NCBI GenBank assembly: GCA_032821775.1
Contig: JAVLRN010000012.1
Location: 1,054,001-1,118,000, forward strand
DNA from: Sanguinoderma infundibulare
Lineage: Eukaryota > Basidiomycota > Agaricomycetes > Polyporales > Polyporaceae
Length of the DNA stretch: 64,000 nt
Direction of reading: 5' to 3'
Shown here piece after piece: positions 41,501 through 51,519 of the stretch (within the stretch, counting starts at the first letter, position 1; the number at the start of each line of letters is the position of its first letter). The position numbers were made by a program, and so were the translations under genes. A model generated the notes under the pieces. That model ran no database searches. It was not told where the DNA came from and saw only the letters and a program-made list of their open reading frames with translations.

Positions 41501-41905
41501 CGGCGCAGGAGGCGGTGGTTGCGCCGTCACGCTCGTTCCAGATGGTCAGTTTCGCACGCAGATGCAGTCTCAAATGCGTTCATACTCATCGGGATATGCT
41601 CTTCTCCAGACTTCGAAGACGAGAAGCTCCAGGCTCTGATCTCTGCCCTCCTCACGGACGGCTTCCAGCCGTACGTCACCGCCGTCGGTGGTTCTGGTCT
41701 CGGTATCCTCTCGCCCTACGATCCCATTGCGGTTGAGGAGAACGACGACTCGCCGCCGCTCTCCCCGCCGGCAACGCCTGACCCGAACGGGGAGGATGGT
41801 GTGGACGGGGCGCCGCGGCCATCCATCCGGGAGCGTTTCGAGAGCGTCACTGCTATAGACCTGCCAGAGTGGGCGTCCGGACGCGGGAAGTGGTTGTATG
41901 TGTAA
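38533..41905 (+). CDS. Cystathionine beta-lyase / mevalonate kinase fusion
   Basis: Predicted bifunctional protein of 921 residues. Nine exons: 38533-38791, 38992-39485, 39540-39756, 39798-39951, 40017-40323, 40378-40679, 40733-41309, 41385-41544 and 41610-41905. They total 2766 bases. Residues 30-440 are a complete PLP-fold beta-lyase: SSVPIYQTATF, YDYTRSGNPTR, SSGMAALDV, DDLYGGTNRL, ESPTNPLL, and PLP lysine 229 in YDSATKYLSGHHD. They end with the normal C-terminal helix (RLCVGIEDPADLLDDLRHAL). The enzyme would convert cystathionine to homocysteine. After a linker of about 35 residues, 459-920 form a complete GHMP mevalonate kinase: SAPGKVILFGEHAVVHGV; PIGAGLGSSASFS (590-602); NPSGVDNSVA with catalytic Asp675; and KLTGAGGGGCA (807-817). 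This half phosphorylates mevalonate for sterol synthesis. Exon 5 crosses the junction with no stop and no ATG. A minor doubt is whether the beta-lyase half is instead a related gamma-lyase or synthase. Confidence 0.9.
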
Positions 41906-42347
41906 AAAGTCTCGGGTGTATGCTGATATATATTCTGGATGTACAATGTTATCGACGCGCGTTGCATCGACTCGGAAATTTCGTGCGGCTGTGCTACCTC
42001 TAGCTACAATGTTTTGAGGTGCTTTGATGTGTCTGCTGTCCGTGCAACCACTTCAAGAGTCTCACAGTGCCCGTGGTACTTCGCCAGCGCCCTCTGGTTC
42101 ACCCGCGTCCAGGGCGTGTCATACTTGACTGTGCTATGGTGTCGGCCGTTCTGATGGCGCTGCGCTGGAATTGATACCTCCTCGAAATGCACGAGTCGGG
42201 GGACATCAAAGTGGGCAAAGTCACTGTCACCCCGGGCAACCTCGCGCAATGCGCCTCGGACAATATCACGGGAAATGCAACGCCGCCATAGTACATTCTG
42301 CTCATCAACGTCATACTGTCAACGACGACCAAGACCCTACCCATTGT
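41906..42347. other. Convergent 3' region
   Basis: This holds the 3' flanks of the fusion gene and of the minus-strand gene that ends at 42348. No gene or structural repeat was noted. Confidence 0.55.
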
Positions 42348-44226
42348 TCACTCTCTGATCCCTCTGACATCTCCACCGTCGTCCTGTACTTGAGTCCTCG
42401 CTTCATCCGCTCCTCCACGCCCGGCCTGCTCTACCACGCCTTCAGACCCAAGACCCCAGTCATCATGCGCTTGTTCCATTCTCGCTTCGCGTTCTGCCTC
42501 CCTTGCCTTGCGTTCGTCCTCCCTTGCCTTGCGTACTTTCTCCCTCGCGTTGTAATCATCGTCGGCCTGTTTTATGGTCTTCGGTAGCGGATTCGCAGCG
42601 ACACGTCCCACTCGTGTTGTCCTTCTTGGGGGAGCGGCAGCTAGAGGCGGGAGTCCGGCAGCGGGGGGCAGGGGTCCAGTAGGGGGAGGCGGAAGCGGGG
42701 GTCCAGCAGGTGGAGGTGGGGGTCCAGCAGGTGGAGGCGGGGGTCCATCAGGGGTGGGCGTTGTCTCGCGATCACTGGCGAAGTCGCTAACGCTAGACTC
42801 TTCGGACGTGTACGTTGTCTCGCGATCACTGTCAGAGGTGCTAACGCTCGGACTCCACTCTTCGGACGTGTCCGACGAGGGTGTCGGCGGCACTCTCATC
42901 TGTGGGTGCGGATGACCGGCGATTATATCTTGTAAAATCTTGATCTCCTCCAGCACCCTGTCGTGCAAGGCATCCTTTACAGTCTTAACAGCGTCCTGCC
43001 AAATGATCCATTTGGTCAGTGATGAGAAGACCAGATCGGAGGGAGAGTGAACGTACTTTGGGTATCTCCGGCATCTCCCATTGCCCGTCCACATCGAACT
43101 TCTCGCTATCAAACCAGCTAGGTTGCCTCTCAAACCTCACATCTTTTGGCATCCCGTCCGCCTTCAGAGCGAACTTGAACTCGTCGGTGAGGACGCATTT
43201 CGGCTCACCACTGTCCATGTCGACAATGTCGACAATCGGAAGGCCATAGGCGTGGATCTTCGGTATTAGGCGCTTCTCGACCTCCTTCTTGATGTCATCC
43301 TGCTGGCGCCGGAGTGCTTCGGTGTTCATCAAGCTCTGGTAAGCCACCGCTAAGGTAGGCGAGCAAGGTGTGGTCGGCGGCCTTTGTGTGCCGGGAATGG
43401 GCGTCACTGGAGCACCGGGTGGAGGTTTCTTGTCGGTGTCGTCCAGCACGAACTCGAATTTCGAGAAGTACATGCCGACGAAAAGGTAGGAAATAATCGA
43501 TTTCCACTTCTTGTTCTGCGCAAAGAGAACCTCTGCCGCTTCGCCCACCTGTTCGATATGAATCGGGATCTCGTCCATGGCCAACTGCCGAGCCCGAGAC
43601 GTACCCCATCGTGAGTCGTCGAGGGGCTTGATCTCCCATGTGGAGAGAATAGCGTCAGCCTCCTTGGTATCTCCGCGGGATGTCCTATTGGGGGTGAGCA
43701 TCATAATGAAGTCCGGCACCTTCTTCGCGCGCTTGGGGGGGTCCGTTTTCGTCTGCGGGGTATGGACTGATGCCGAGTCCGCAGCGACCTCTGGAGCCAC
43801 AGTGCAGGCATCAACAGACGGCGGCTCACTGTCAGGACCGGACGGCGGCCCACCTTCGTGATCAGACAGCGGGTCATCGTCATCATCAGACGGCGGGTCA
43901 TCGTCATCATCAGATGACGGGTCATCCTCTTGCCCGACATCGAGCTGAGGCGTAAAAGTGACACGAAGTCTGAGCGAGGGGCATTCGGGGGAGGAGGAAG
44001 AGGAGGAGGAGGAGGAGGTGGTGGTGGTGGTGCCAGAGGAGGCCGCGTCAGAGCCTGAGATCTTGTAGACCTTCGCCAGAGAGTTGCCGATGTAGTCGTA
44101 GAGACCATAGAGATAGCTTTCATTCTTCGCGTGGCGCATAGCATTGAAAACGTGGTTTGTTATAGATTCGGTGAAGTCGTCCTCCGTACAGACCACGGCC
44201 TGTACACTTGGATTAGTATCAACCAC
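42348..44226 (-). CDS. Low-complexity protein with possible PD-(D/E)XK core
   Basis: Two exons in gene order, 44226-43057 and 42995-42348, join in frame (606 codons including stop). A candidate earlier exon lies at about 44535-44430 (beginning MSLNKGLLRPSAAQ), but the joins are unclear. An N-terminal region (VVCTEDDFTESITNHVFNAM) leads to a Ser/Thr run and acidic repeats. A folded block follows: KVPDFIMML, then 25 residues after its Asp, STWEIKPL. The D-x25-E-I-K spacing between two hydrophobic strands fits the PD-(D/E)XK nuclease fold. Next come SIISYLFVGMYFSKFEFVL and a block ending VRFERQPSWFDSEKFDVDGQ. The second exon is Pro-rich (GPPPPPA repeats) with a charged Ala/Glu/Arg helix (AREKVRKAREDERKAREAER), probably a coiled coil. 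Catalysis is inference; no family was firmly recognised. It could also be a non-enzymatic, lineage-expanded protein. Confidence 0.6.
42697..42752 (-). repeat. 21-base tandem repeat encoding GPPPPPA units
   Basis: Nearly identical 21-base units, read on the minus strand, encode Gly-Pro5-Ala. The near-identity of the DNA suggests recent expansion. It lies within the second exon of the 42348-44226 gene. Confidence 0.7.
42766..42880 (-). repeat. Imperfect direct duplication within the same exon
   Basis: Two copies share GTTGTCTCGCGATCACTG near their starts and CTTCGGACGTGT near their ends (plus-strand reading). They encode two versions of an acidic SDxDRETT-type segment. Confidence 0.6.
43865..43924 (-). 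repeat. 24-base tandem repeat encoding acidic DDDDDPxS units
   Basis: Two nearly identical 24-base units and a partial third encode runs of Asp with Pro-Pro/Leu-Ser. They lie in the acidic region of the first exon of the 42348-44226 gene. Confidence 0.7.
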
Positions 44227-45079
44227 GCCCGTACGAAAGGTGGCATCCTACATATCTGGACGCGCGTACTTGCGCGATGGCGGTATGAACAGAAGCGTGT
44301 ACTTGCCCGATGCCGGATGGCGGATCATTGTCAATGACGGTGGGCTGGATGGGTACCATGGGCGATAATGTGGAAGATAGAGCGGGTTGGTGTGGGAAGG
44401 CAAGTACTTTGAACTGACCTCGGGTGCTAAGTGGGGGGTTTTTATAGCTGGGATGATATCGTTGCTGTATTGATGGCCATTTACGGTAACTGGCTGTGCG
44501 GCGGAGGGGCGGAGGAGGCCTTTGTTCAGGCTCATCTGGAAACGTCGGCCTTCCGAACTTCATTTCACCCAAACCATCTGCCAGGACAAAGGAACGTTGA
44601 CATGTCCTTTAGAGGGAAAGAGCCCGCCCGCCCATCCTGTGGAACCTTTCGTCATTTTAGACAGGGCCAGCCCACTGCGCAAAGGACATATGTCTCGCAC
44701 GCCTCATGTTCACGCCAATGTCCTTCCTGTTTTGGGAGGAGTGCTTACCGCTTAGCATAGGGCTGGCGAGTGAGCCTGGGCCCATGATGATGGAGGACAA
44801 TGAGATGATTGGGGTGTGGATGGCCCTGCTGCGATACGATTGTCAGGGATCAAGCATCGATGCATCGCCGCACTGTGGCCGCCCATTGTCCAACGGTCCT
44901 TCCATCTCTGGAAAGCGCTCAGCAGGCACTGGTTTGGAATGGCGGCCCGGGCATTCCGGTTGGCCCATATATAGGCGCTTCTCCAGTTCCTACCGCCACA
45001 TCAACCTTGTTCTTCATCCCCCTCATCCGCTGCTATTCGCCGTACCGATACACCATCCTCCCTTGCTACACAACTCGCC
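44227..45079. promoter_or_regulatory. Divergent promoter region with a TATA element for the right-hand gene
   Basis: This separates the minus gene starting at or before 44226 from the plus gene at 45080. ATATATAG at 44967-44974 is a TATA element about 106 bases before the ATG at 45080. The left part (to about 44535) may contain 5' exons of the minus gene. Confidence 0.5.
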
Positions 45080-45885
45080 ATGTCGCAGCCGAAACGGAAG
45101 ACACGTCACTTGTCGGACATCCAGTCCCTCCACGGCCGTCCAATATCCGAACTAGCGAAGGAGCGAGGGTGCTCCGAGCGTGCCTTGCGGGCGCGGCATG
45201 CGGTCAGTCGTATTCTCGTTTCCTCGCGACTCCTGTTCTCACTGGCGATTTCAGAAATGGGCACGATTGTTCAAGGAGTTGGGCCCGCGCAAGAACCTGG
45301 ACCGAAAGCGTGAAATAGCAGGCCCGATACCCGATCCCGACCTGCCTCACTTCGCGTACGGCTGGGCGTACAAGACCTCGTTTCTCATGACCTACGCCAG
45401 ACAGCATAACCTCGTTTGGAGGTGTCTCTCGGTCGAGCTTGGCGCCAAGGAAGTCCTCTGGTCGAATACCTACAAGTACGGCGAAATCACTCAGGCCCAG
45501 TCTGACGACGAGGAGCTCATGAAGTCCATGAGGAAGTTCGTTTCCCGCGCTGTCCGAGAGCATCTCCAGAAGCTGTCTGGTATCCGGCTGTACGAGGTAC
45601 GGCCATTCACGGACAAGTACGACGGCATGTTCTCCGCGTACACCAACTTCAACTGCTTGGCGGTGATGGAGGAGATCGAGTTCTCGCTTGGGATGAAGGC
45701 AGTGATGACCATGTTGGACGGTGAGATGAAGTCGTTTGGTCACGAGACTGAGGCGATGTGGTGGCGGGATTGGAGAAAGACCTCACACGTACGTGCCTTC
45801 ACTTTCACCCATCCTTGTAGTGGTCGGCTCAACGACTCAAACCTAACAGCATGTTACCGGGTGGGAGTATTGGTTGGGTCGGTAA
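45080..45885 (+). CDS. Hypothetical protein, 230 aa
   Basis: Three exons, 45080-45202, 45255-45788 and 45850-45885, read MSQPKRKTRHLSDIQSLHGR to HHVTGWEYWLGR. The second intron has a CCTAACAG end. I do not recognise a family. The first exon resembles a small helix-turn-helix (ISELAKERGCSERALRARH) after a basic start, which could bind nucleic acid, but that is inference. The middle is a compact alpha/beta-like region rich in aromatic residues: PHFAYGWAYKTSFLM, WRCLSVELGAKEVLW, TNFNCLAVMEEIEF. The gene has a TATA element upstream and clean splice sites, so it is probably expressed. The last exon encodes only 11 residues. An alternative is that the second intron is retained, which would give a slightly longer unrelated tail. 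Confidence 0.65.
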
Positions 45886-46781
45886 AGAAGTGATTTTTTT
45901 TTTCGTTCAGGCCGCTGTCCTGTCGCCCGCTTCACTCGCGATGAACGTTTGCGACTCCCTACCACGTTCTCCCTTGGATTGTATGCTGTCGTTTGTGATC
46001 ATTACTAGAAATCGTGTATGCGTCCTCGTTCAAGGATATTGTGAATTGAAAATGAGCTGCTCGAAAGAACTGAGCGTGCCTAGAACGAGGTATGCACATA
46101 CGGTGAGCAGAGCCGTCAAGCGTTCTCGGTCCGTTGTACGGCCGGGACGACGGCCGCCGTGAGTCAGCGTGGGTCGCGGCGACGATGATGTGTCGGACTC
46201 TCACCTCTATCTCACTTTCTTCGGAGCAACCCTCTCTGGCAACTCATCGGGGGGCGACTCGACCGGTGAGTAAGTCAGCGCATTTGACACGACCTCGGGT
46301 CACGACGATCAAACGACACCAAAGCTGTCAATATCAAGGTTCTTACTGCAGCCGCAGGTGCTGCGTCGCGGCCTCACGAGCATATAAGTGTCGTTCAAGT
46401 CGCCCCACGAATTACCTCGAAGTCATTCCCACAGGTTACTGCGACAACATGAATAACTCTACCAACTCTCCCGTATCCCAATTCATGGTTACGAAACAGA
46501 GAGGAAGGCCCCGTTGTGCGGGGAGGCGGTGGTCAGGATGGGCCAGAAGCCCTGGATTCTGGCGAGCTGAATGGCTGTAGAGACCAAGAAGTGTCAGCGT
46601 TGCGCGTTGGGTAGAGGTGAACCCCGAAGACGAGTGGTTTGCGAGTGGTGGCCTACCAAATTGGCCGACGGACGACGCGCCGCGGATCACGAACGCAGGC
46701 TGGCCGGCAAACTTTGTTTTGCCGCCCTCCTCCCAGGGCGCAGGAAAGTCCACGGAGCTCGCTTCGGGGTGGTGCGCCCAA
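45886..46781. other. Intergenic region, about 0.9 kb
   Basis: No gene, RNA or repeat recognised. It begins with a short poly-T tract near 45893. Confidence 0.5.
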
Positions 46782-47334
46782 ATGCCCGTTGCGACGGTGG
46801 CGAGGCCGAGTGCCACACAGAAAGCACTCGTTATCCCTGCAGCGCTACAGTCGTGGATCGTTCGCGACCGCTGGCCTATCCCCAAGCCTGGTCCGAACGA
46901 ATTTCTCGTCAAGGTCGTGGCTGCCGCGCTCAACCCTGCCGACTGGAAGGTCCCGGCGGCCGGGGTGTCTCGATGGGTCTCCGAGTACCCCTTCGTCAAT
47001 GGCCTCGACGGCGCCGGCATCGTCGAGGAGCTCGGCTCAGCTGTCACGAATCTCGCCAAGGGCGACAAGATGTGAGCTCTCAGTCGGTTTGCGGCGTCGG
47101 ATGCTTGCGCCGTCCCGCATATAGTCTGTTTCCAGGTGGTTTTGACAACCTTCACGCAACTTTCCAGCAGTTCAATCTCGTTCCCGCAGCGAACACGGCC
47201 GAGGTACGGCGATGATTCGTTGTGAACATGCGCCATCAAGTTCGTTCGTGTCAAGCTAAGGATCCTCGCAGATACCGGACAACATCTCCTTCGAACAGGC
47301 AACCTTGGCTCACATGGCGGACAGAGTTGTGTGA
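46782..47334 (+). pseudogene. Truncated medium-chain dehydrogenase (N-terminal part only)
   Basis: Exons 46782-47071, 47125-47203 and 47272-47334 give 143 residues. They match the GroES-like N-terminal half of zinc-type medium-chain dehydrogenases/quinone reductases: TQKALVIPA, PNEFLVKVVAAALNPADWK, YPFVNGLDGAGIVEELGS, KGDKI, GGFDNLHATFQQFNLVPA and IPDNISFEQA. The family then needs about 200 more residues, including the Rossmann NAD(P) site. Here the frame diverges (TLAHMADRVV) and stops. I find no Rossmann half downstream. The frame up to that point is intact, so the truncation may be fairly recent or the product may be a short expressed remnant. A related broken copy faces it at 48464-48121. 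Confidence 0.7.
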
Positions 47335-48120
47335 GTGCTGTGCGTGGAGGGAATGTCGATGACTTCTTCTGACTATACGGACGTCTTATTTATATGCACC
47401 CTTTGGACACGAATTGCATAAATCATTGCTAAGCTTCCTCAGCTTTAAGTCCGAGGGGAGTTTGTTGGTAAGCTCCTTTGGGCTTTCGGGAATCGGAGTT
47501 AAGGTGGTTCGCAATTTAAGGACACCAAGGAGCCATTGAACGACGCCCAGGACCTCTTCAACAACAGGCTCTCGGAGTCGATGTGGCTAGTATCGAAGGT
47601 TCCGGAATTCACTACTAGAGGAAATCCTTGGCATGTTTAACCTGATATCGGATTCAGACAGCATACCGGCCTGGTGATCTAGAATCGAGTTGCATCACTA
47701 CTAGCACGTTTATTGGGAGTTTGACTCACCTCTCAGAAAAATCACCTGAGTAACCATGATGTCCAACTTGACGCAGGTCCATGGGAATGTTGATGGCACG
47801 CCTAAAGACCCTCGATGTTTAACTTTATGAGCTGAGAGTCGCCTGAATCTCAGCGCCCTCTCTCTGTGATGTCGGAAGATACCACGAGGCATTCCTAATT
47901 TGGTAACACTGACGCCGCGGGGAGTTAACGACGACACGAATATGGCGTAGTTGTAGACATAACCATGGTCCATAACTATGAATAGTTCCGTAAGATTTTG
48001 GGAACAAACAAAGGGTGACTTAGCTTTCCTCTTTCTCATAGCTCCGAAAATCATGCCGTCTCCTAACATCGACGTACCTTTGCGGTAATCTCGGCAGACC
48101 CTCGGGCCACCTGCTGTACT
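47335..48120. other. Spacer between two dehydrogenase relics
   Basis: No Rossmann half, transposase or terminal repeats were recognised in this spacer. Frames are short and motif-free. Confidence 0.45.
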
Positions 48121-48464
48121 TACCAAGGTCGCCTTGTAGTTGAAGAACCAGTCCTGGAATACGTTGGGCTGTTATACGGCTAAAGACTGGGTTTTGAAGG
48201 GTACGACTTACATCTTATCGCCCTTGGCGATGTTTGTGTCTTCAGAACCGACTTGGTCGACCACGCCGGACCTGCCAGTGGACGCATCGGCACGGGAGAT
48301 GAAGGGGTAGAAAGGAAAGCCGCGTGGTCCTTGATCTTCCGGTCGACAGGCTTCAAGGCGGTAGCGAGGATATTGACGAACAGGGGTAGGGATGGAGACC
48401 CGGGCCAGCTTAGAGCCTTCTGGGTAAGCGGACCGCTCGGCAGTCGTATCAGGCAGGACACGGC
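48121..48464 (-). pseudogene. Frameshifted medium-chain dehydrogenase fragment
   Basis: Read on the minus strand, one frame gives NILATALKPVDRKIKDHAAF, the strand matching VKVVAAALNPADWK of the neighbour. The next family segment (GVVDQVGSEDTNIAKGDKM) continues in a different frame, with the shift near 48315. A GTAAGT donor follows KGDKM at the same point as in the plus-strand copy, and DWFFNYKATL follows an acceptor, again as in the family. The match then ends. This is therefore a broken paralogue with the same intron position, facing the relic at 46782-47334. Confidence 0.65.
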
Positions 48465-48755
48465 AAGCCCAAGGTCAAGCTCCTCCGCGCAATCTGAACA
48501 AGCTTAGAATGCCGCACGGCGGCGGAAATATCAAATAGTGAATTGGCGTACATGTAAGCAGCAAAACCTCCCGAATCATTACCCACAACTGTACCTGTCC
48601 TTTTCCCTTCGAATGGTTGACCAGAGTCTGATACCCCCGTGGAATTAATCCGCCATCCGTAGACGCATAGAAGTACTTCCGTGTTCCACCCAACAACAAC
48701 TACCACAAACCAGACCACCACAGACGTCCACCGTCGATCGCCGCCCCCAGTGCGG
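48465..48755. other. Short intergenic region
   Basis: 3' flank of the Zn2Cys6 gene and upstream flank of the dehydrogenase relic. Nothing recognised. Confidence 0.5.
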
Positions 48756-49774
48756 TTAATCATCGATATCGTCTGGGGTCCCGGGCACCGAGCTCGACGC
48801 GTCCGTCGCCGACTCGGACTCCGCCCGATCCTTGCGTTTACGCCCAGCAGGAACCGCAGCCTTCCTCGGCCGCCTCTGCCCGATCGGCGACCGGATGCGC
48901 TGCGTCTTGTCCGCCCCCCGCCGTTTTGGCGGGCCAGACGGGTACGCGCACCGCACGTCGCCCTTCTCCGCCGCGCGCTGGCAGTTGTAGCACGTCGGCT
49001 GCGCGCCGTCGCACCGTAGCTTCCGCACGCGGCTGGGGTAGCGTGTTCGGAAGACGTATTCGGGGTCAGCACGCGGCACGAGAGGCACAGATAGAGAGAG
49101 AGTGCGAGAGACGGATGGGGAAGGGGGAAGGGGCTCGCTTACCATCGCTCGCAGGCGGCGAAGACGCGTTCGCGTGGCTTGCCGTCGACCCGCAAAGGCT
49201 GGGTGGGGTCGAGCGCGATCGCGGGACGCGTCCGATGATGCCTGTCCGGGCCTGTCACGTCTGCGTCCGGTGGGCGCGGCGACGAGGGCGCGGACGAGTA
49301 GAACTCGACGTCGTACGAGTGGTTCCCGACCGGCGTCCCGCCACGGCTAGCGAACCACGAGCCGGTGTTCTGGTGGTGGTAAGAGAACGGGTGGTGCAGC
49401 AGGACGCTGCTGGAGGAGTGGGTGCCGGGCTGGAGCTCCTCCGCTGCATCATGGCCGCCAAGTGGCGCAGAAGCTGACGCTCCGGGGCAACCGTCCGAGT
49501 CGATCGGAGGAAGGGGTGCGAAGGTCGCATCGAGGTACTGATCGTCGTGGAAGGCGTGTGGAGCGGTAGAGGTCGACGGAAGAGGGTCTGAGTACACTCG
49601 AGGGTCCCAGCCGTGGTACTGGGCTGCGAGGGCGTCTGCCCAGGAGAAGACGGCATAGCGCGGTGTCGTAGGGGTCTGGGACTGTGTTGCAATATTATCG
49701 GAAAACGAAAGGCTGTCGAGGTCAAGGTGGGACAGCGAGTTGGTGCGTTCGGGTTGGGTGGGCGCGGATGACAT
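48756..49774 (-). CDS. Zn2Cys6 transcription factor
   Basis: Two exons in gene order, 49774-49143 and 49032-48756, give 302 residues. The zinc cluster is rebuilt across the intron: FAACERC, then RVRKLRCDG, QPTCYNCQRA and VRCAYP. This is the full CxxCxxxKxxCDxxxxxCxxC...C pattern with a basic linker after it (GPPKRRGADKTQRIR). The intron cuts the codon of the second cysteine. The cluster sits at about residues 207-240, after a long Ser/Pro/His-rich region, with only about 60 residues after it. Most fungal Zn2Cys6 factors carry the cluster at the N-terminus and a fungal_trans domain behind it, which is absent here. The ATG at 49774 (MSSAPTQPERTNS) was chosen. The frame is open to 50014, which could add residues. 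Confidence 0.85.
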
Positions 49775-51519
49775 GGGGACTGGTAGACGGTCGTCGCATA
49801 TAAGGTGAAGGTTCGAACGCAAGGCGTAAAATATTAGCTTCCTCGTGTGTTCGCGGTGGTAGCTGATGACTCTCCACTTACGGTTTAAGTTTTCCAAGGC
49901 TGGTGCTATCGGTCGTATGTTGTCGTTGTGGAATGCGACAGGCGAGACGCTGACACTTTGACAAACTTGAAGACCAGGCCACTCGGCAGTCGCGACGAGG
50001 GCCGACATGCGCATAGTTGGCTGGAACCTCGAGTGAGGGACATCCTGGAACCTGCATGGTTGTTGGGGATTGGAGCATTAGCCTGAACGGAGGGAGCAGC
50101 CCGGAGGGGCTGATTCAACTGTCATCTCACCAACACGGATGTTATAGGATGGTGGGAATCAAAGAAGATCGGCGACAGAACTATCGGAATCGAGGACGGA
50201 AGGTGGGCGAGCTCGGACGTGAGGCCTCGTCTTGGATGGTATGCAAATCGATACATGTCTGCAAAGCAGAACGACGATGGATTTGAGTAGTCTATAGAAA
50301 TATTCGCCGCGAGACATTTGTACTGGCCTTGAAGAGAGACGCCGGAACTTGAGGCCAGCGGCAAGTTGACGCTGAGTTGACGAGAAGTGAGGTCGCTTGC
50401 GCCTCGAGGCACGGAACGGCTACTTGAGCGCGATCGCAGCGTTAGGCAAAATGACAAATTGCAATACAGCGAAGTCGCGCCCAGGGAAGATTATGGAGTG
50501 CTAGGACCATGGCTGTGTTCTTAGCGTTGCGTTCGGGCGGGGGTGGGAAGGAGATCGACGTGCCAACCGGAAAATCAACTGCCGAAGGATCAGGGAATTC
50601 CAGTGGGAGCTTAAAGTCGAGAAGGAGGAGGTACATATGTAGATAGTAAGTAGATACGCGGAGACGAGCAGTGATGGCACGTCAGAGGGCAACGTATTCA
50701 GATCCGGATATGAGATGAGCGGTCCGCAACAGTCCCCAACCGGTTCGAAATGGATGGAGATCAAACTTGGGTAGGTTATGATGTCCGAGTCGATGATGCC
50801 GCCGGGATATTTTGATCACGAAGTGCGATACGCGGGCGGAACATAGGGTTGATTAGCAGCTGCGGTGGGGTGCGAGCTTTTACCGGCCGGGCACGAGACC
50901 AGGGTTGATAGTGAGTGGCATGAATGTGCGCTGGTTTGCGTAGAACGTCGAAGGATTGGGTCATCATCCGCCTGTGAGACAAGCCGAATGTCAGTGCGCA
51001 CAAGGGACACTTGGCCCAGAATTTGAACGCTCCTCGTTACAAACTCGAGGCATTGGGAAGGACAGGAGAGTAATCTCACCATACAGCATTCCAGCCTCAC
51101 TTGATCAGTCTACGCTGTCAGGCATGCGTCGCGACTCGCATGGACATAGCACGGGGCTATTGTGTAAGAGCGAGTACCATCATCATCTCGACGGCTTCAT
51201 CAAAGGCAGTGGCAGGAGAATCCGAGGGGGGTCGCATAGATCACGGCCAGTGTCCCTGCCAATGGCAAATTTCGTACACAGCAGCGAGCGCGAGAAGATG
51301 GGGTCGATGCTGGCAGTGGCAGTGGTCGATGTCCAAATAGTCTGCCCCGGCCCTTGCACGGTGAAAACGGTCGTGGGAAAAGAGACGCGTCGCGTCACAG
51401 CAAGTGACGGACGCGTCAGAATCACTCCCCCACCAAGCGCGCCAGTGGTGTCCGAGTGTCTGGACGAGTACTTGCGCTGTTGCTCTCGCCCGGTTCGTTG
51501 CCAGCCGTCGCTGCAAGCC
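49775..51519. other. Divergent intergenic region, 1.7 kb
   Basis: This separates the Zn2Cys6 gene from RFC5. Small frames on both strands lack motifs. It should hold both promoters, and possibly a long leader for the Zn2Cys6 gene. Confidence 0.5.

Noticed and set aside
40650..41573. Minus-strand frame of 307 codons over the mevalonate kinase half
   Set aside because: Antisense shadow of a GC-rich coding exon without family signals.
40255..41905. Mevalonate kinase as a separate gene downstream of the beta-lyase
   Set aside because: No stop, ATG, promoter gap or intron separates the two halves; both lie in one exon and one frame.
46436..47302. Minus-strand frame of 288 codons
   Set aside because: It overlaps the plus-strand dehydrogenase relic, whose motifs are recognisable; the minus frame has none.
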